Shown one piece after another: positions 5,815 through 7,129 of a stretch of DNA of 7,129 nt. Below the pieces are notes generated by a model that was given only the letters and a program-made list of their open reading frames with translations, did not search any database and was not told where the DNA came from. The stretch comes from an uncultured bacterium. Its GTDB lineage: Bacteria > Cyanobacteriota > Vampirovibrionia > Gastranaerophilales > Gastranaerophilaceae. Within the stretch, counting starts at the first letter, position 1. Every line of letters begins with the position of its first letter. Both the position numbers and the translations under genes were made by a program. Location of the stretch: positions 1-7,129 of the forward strand of contig CAPYQR010000084.1 in assembly GCA_948742005.1 (NCBI GenBank). The letters are read 5' to 3'.

Positions 5815-6186
5815 ATGGATAAACGAAAAAAAATTTTAATAATTGAAGATAATGAATTGAATTTAAAATTATTCAATGATATTTTAAAATCCCAAAATTA
5901 CGATGTAGATTGTGCAGAAGATGGGCTTGAGGGATATAAAAAAATAAAAAAAAATAAATACGACTTAATAATTTTAGATATACAATTGCCAAAATTGAAC
6001 GGTTTTGAACTTTTGGAAAAGTTAAATAAAGAAAAAATAAAATTATGTGAAGTTGTTGTAATTTCGGCTTTTGCAATGGATTGCGACAAAGAAAAAGCAA
6101 AAAAATATAATATTAATTCTTATATAACCAAGCCAATTGATATTAAAAATTTTCTGCAAACCGTAAAATCAAAGCTTCAGCCTTGA
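5815..6186 (+). CDS. DivK-like single-domain response regulator
   Basis: From the ATG at 5815 this is a 123-residue stand-alone receiver with no output domain. Key residues are present: acidic pocket Glu11-Asp12 (IIEDNELN), phospho-acceptor Asp55 (LIILDIQLP), switch Ser84 (VISAFAM) and Lys106-Pro107 (ITKPIDI). The combination EDNELNLKLF near the start, AFAM after the switch residue, and YITKPIDIKNFLQTV at the end is strongly reminiscent of alphaproteobacterial DivK. The kinase upstream likewise resembles DivK's partners, which makes them a probable cognate pair. An in-frame TTG at 5791, overlapping the kinase 3' end, would add eight residues. The ATG is preferred because the receiver fold begins right after MDKRKK, although neither start has a good ribosome-binding site. 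The 13-base gap to the kinase implies one operon. The last 10 bases overlap the 3' end of the convergent gene on the other strand. Without an output domain it must act by binding a partner, perhaps a kinase or the winged-helix protein. Confidence 0.9.
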   Translation: MDKRKKILIIEDNELNLKLFNDILKSQNYDVDCAEDGLEGYKKIKKNKYDLIILDIQLPKLNGFELLEKLNKEKIKLCEVVVISAFAMDCDKEKAKKYNINSYITKPIDIKNFLQTVKSKLQP

Positions 6187-6545
6187 TGAACACCTTTTGT
6201 CGATTCAAAATTTAATTCAGGATTTTTATCAAAAATACCGCTAAAATTAACAATACAAGATGAAAGTTTTGATTTAAAAACAGCAATATTTTCTATAAAA
6301 GGACTTAAAAAAGAGCTTTTAATACCGTTTAAACTCAATGAAAGTTTATCTAAACTTAATGAATCAAACAAAGCACTAAAGGCTTTTGAAGAATCAATAT
6401 TGACATCTTTTCCCGACATACGCCCTGCTAAACATAAAGCACTCATTGCCGAAACCCCCAGGAAAAGCTTTATTTTTTTTGTGTTTTTAGTTTTTTTATT
6501 AATTTGTGCATTATAATTACTTCCCGATAAAGAAGAAATTTCCAT
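6177..6545 (-). CDS. Small unknown protein with one hydrophobic segment
   Basis: From the ATG at 6545 this gives 122 residues. An in-frame TTG at 6566 would add seven, but the ATG has AGG 6 bases upstream (6552-6554), with GGAG further out. A Lys-rich stretch, KKTKNTKKIK (residues 17-26), precedes one hydrophobic segment, LFLGVSAMSALCLAG (27-41). This could be a membrane anchor or an atypical signal peptide. SALC is not a proper lipobox because Leu precedes the Cys. The rest is Ser/Leu/Phe-rich and probably amphipathic, with no recognised domain. The gene is convergent with the response regulator, sharing 10 bp at the stops (6177-6186) with no terminator between them. A perfect TATAAT lies about 40 bases upstream. 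I assign no function. It could be a lineage-specific membrane or surface protein. Confidence 0.6.
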   Translation of the reverse strand: MEISSLSGSNYNAQINKKTKNTKKIKLFLGVSAMSALCLAGRMSGKDVNIDSSKAFSALFDSLSLDKLSLSLNGIKSSFLSPFIENIAVFKSKLSSCIVNFSGIFDKNPELNFESTKGVHQG

Positions 6546-6582
6546 AAAAAACCTGTTCTCCAACAAAATGTCAATACAATTA

Positions 6583-6610
6583 CTATTATACTACCGATGT
6601 AATATAATAG
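6583..6610. promoter_or_regulatory. Inverted repeat carrying a perfect -10 box on each strand
   Basis: CTATTATA (6583-6590) and TATAATAG (6603-6610) are perfect inverted arms 12 bases apart, placing a TATAAT hexamer on both strands. The minus-strand copy (6585-6590) is well placed to start transcription about 30 bases before the small gene at 6545. The plus-strand copy (6603-6608) points toward the 3' end of the TOPRIM gene and would make an antisense RNA. Neither has a convincing -35 element; the plus copy has only TTACTA (6580-6585) at 17 bases. Confidence 0.4.
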
Positions 6611-6655
6611 CGATATTTTAAGGCAAATTTTTTACAATAATTAATAATTTACAAA

Positions 6656-7129
6656 TCAAAAAGCATTAACCATTTCTTCTGTTTCAGAATTCAAAAAGTC
6701 TTGTTTTGAACAATTATTTTGAATATAATTATTCAATTCGTGTGCAAACTGTGCTTTTTTAAATTCTCCAAAACCATATTTCCTGTAAATTAGTTCAAGA
6801 TTTTTAACCGCAGGAAAGGATTTGTTAAAATCATCAAAATTACAATTAAATTCATATTTATGAAAATTATTTATTGTATTTTTTAAAATATTATACGGAA
6901 TTAAATCCTCAAATTCTCCGCTTTTGATAATGTAAATCTTGTCTTTATCTCTTAATTTTTTATCGATAATTTTTTTAATCTGCAAAGCATCATAATCCAG
7001 CAAAATAAATATCGGCAGATTATATTCCTCAATCATTGAATAATATTTTCTTGCAACTTGGTTTTTTCCGCCCGCAGGAATAACAAGACAGCCTTTTTTG
7101 TCAAAATCATAATCAAACAGCTTGAATAT
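6656..7129 (-). CDS. TOPRIM-domain protein, C-terminal part, probably OLD-family nuclease
   Basis: The frame stays open from the window edge at 7129 to a TGA at 6656-6658, giving the last 157 residues of a longer protein. An internal ATG at 7036 is not the start, because conserved sequence precedes it. Fragment residues 14-48 show a TOPRIM pattern: CLVIPAGGKNQVARKYY, a helix, then PIFILLDYDA with the DxD pair Asp45/Asp47. IKSGEFEDLIP (69-79) follows and supplies further acidic residues. A GGK step before an LLDYD strand is typical of OLD-type TOPRIM modules, which usually follow an ABC-type ATPase domain and act as DNA nucleases, often in phage defence (for example GajA of Gabija). The ATPase part and the first TOPRIM glutamate lie outside the window, so the subfamily cannot be fixed. 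Other TOPRIM proteins such as primases or RecR fit less well. No immunity or GajB-like gene is seen on the downstream side. The gene is AT-rich like the signalling cluster. Confidence 0.75.
   Translation of the reverse strand: MFKLFDYDFDKKGCLVIPAGGKNQVARKYYSMIEEYNLPIFILLDYDALQIKKIIDKKLRDKDKIYIIKSGEFEDLIPYNILKNTINNFHKYEFNCNFDDFNKSFPAVKNLELIYRKYGFGEFKKAQFAHELNNYIQNNCSKQDFLNSETEEMVNAF

Noticed and set aside
5873..6100. Two minus-strand open frames (75 and 63 residues)
   Set aside because: Both are antisense shadows of the response regulator, with Phe/Leu/Ser-rich products expected from reversing an A-rich gene.
6420..6470. Lipoprotein signal in the small protein (SALC)
   Set aside because: The residue before Cys is Leu, not Gly/Ala/Ser, so the lipobox rule is not met.
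6546..6574. Perfect TTGACA on the minus strand at 6569-6574
   Set aside because: At normal spacing the -10 position is a run of T overlapping the start region, so no usable promoter follows.
6656..7036. ATG at 7036 as the start of a 126-residue gene
   Set aside because: The frame is open to the window edge, and the preceding 31 codons contain conserved TOPRIM sequence (VIPAGGK), so this ATG is internal.

Overview
The window looks like chromosome from an AT-rich, cyanobacteria-related but probably non-photosynthetic bacterium, such as the gut Melainabacteria/Vampirovibrionia (for example Gastranaerophilales). The best clue is the ClpC N-terminus at the left edge, which closely resembles cyanobacterial ClpC as I remember it. 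This sits in a very AT-rich genome with small genes and few classic promoters. There is no rRNA or other phylogenetic marker, so the assignment is an inference.

Layout. Minus strand, left part: the 5' end of clpC (1-308, running off the window), rpiB (402-833), and a 580-residue protein of unknown function (914-2656). A hairpin terminator separates the last two. Plus strand, middle: a class II fructose-bisphosphate aldolase gene (2871-3830), divergent from the 580-residue gene, with a strong terminator. Next comes a compact three-gene signalling cluster: a winged-helix DNA-binding protein whose gene is split by a one-base frameshift (4036-4532), a soluble histidine kinase (4551-5801) and a DivK-like single-domain response regulator (5815-6186). 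Minus strand, right part: a small protein with one hydrophobic segment (6177-6545), whose 3' end overlaps the response regulator by 10 bp, and the C-terminal part of a TOPRIM-domain protein that probably belongs to the OLD-type nucleases (6656-7129, running off the window). No stretch longer than about 215 bases lacks a gene, and I see no tRNA, rRNA, CRISPR array or transposon.

How the genes relate. rpiB and fba are central carbon genes (pentose phosphate pathway and glycolysis) and clpC is protein quality control; these appear to be ordinary chromosomal neighbours. The signalling cluster is the most coherent unit. It encodes a kinase, a receiver without an output domain, and an OmpR-type DNA-binding domain without a receiver, all on separate polypeptides. 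This resembles a split two-component system, with kinase and receiver closest in style to the PleC/DivJ-DivK group. The DNA-binding gene is interrupted in a short T-run, so in this sequence that part is either broken or mis-assembled. The 580-residue protein has an acidic N-terminal half, a glycine-rich hydrophobic segment and a strongly basic C-terminal region. It is the least explained large gene here.
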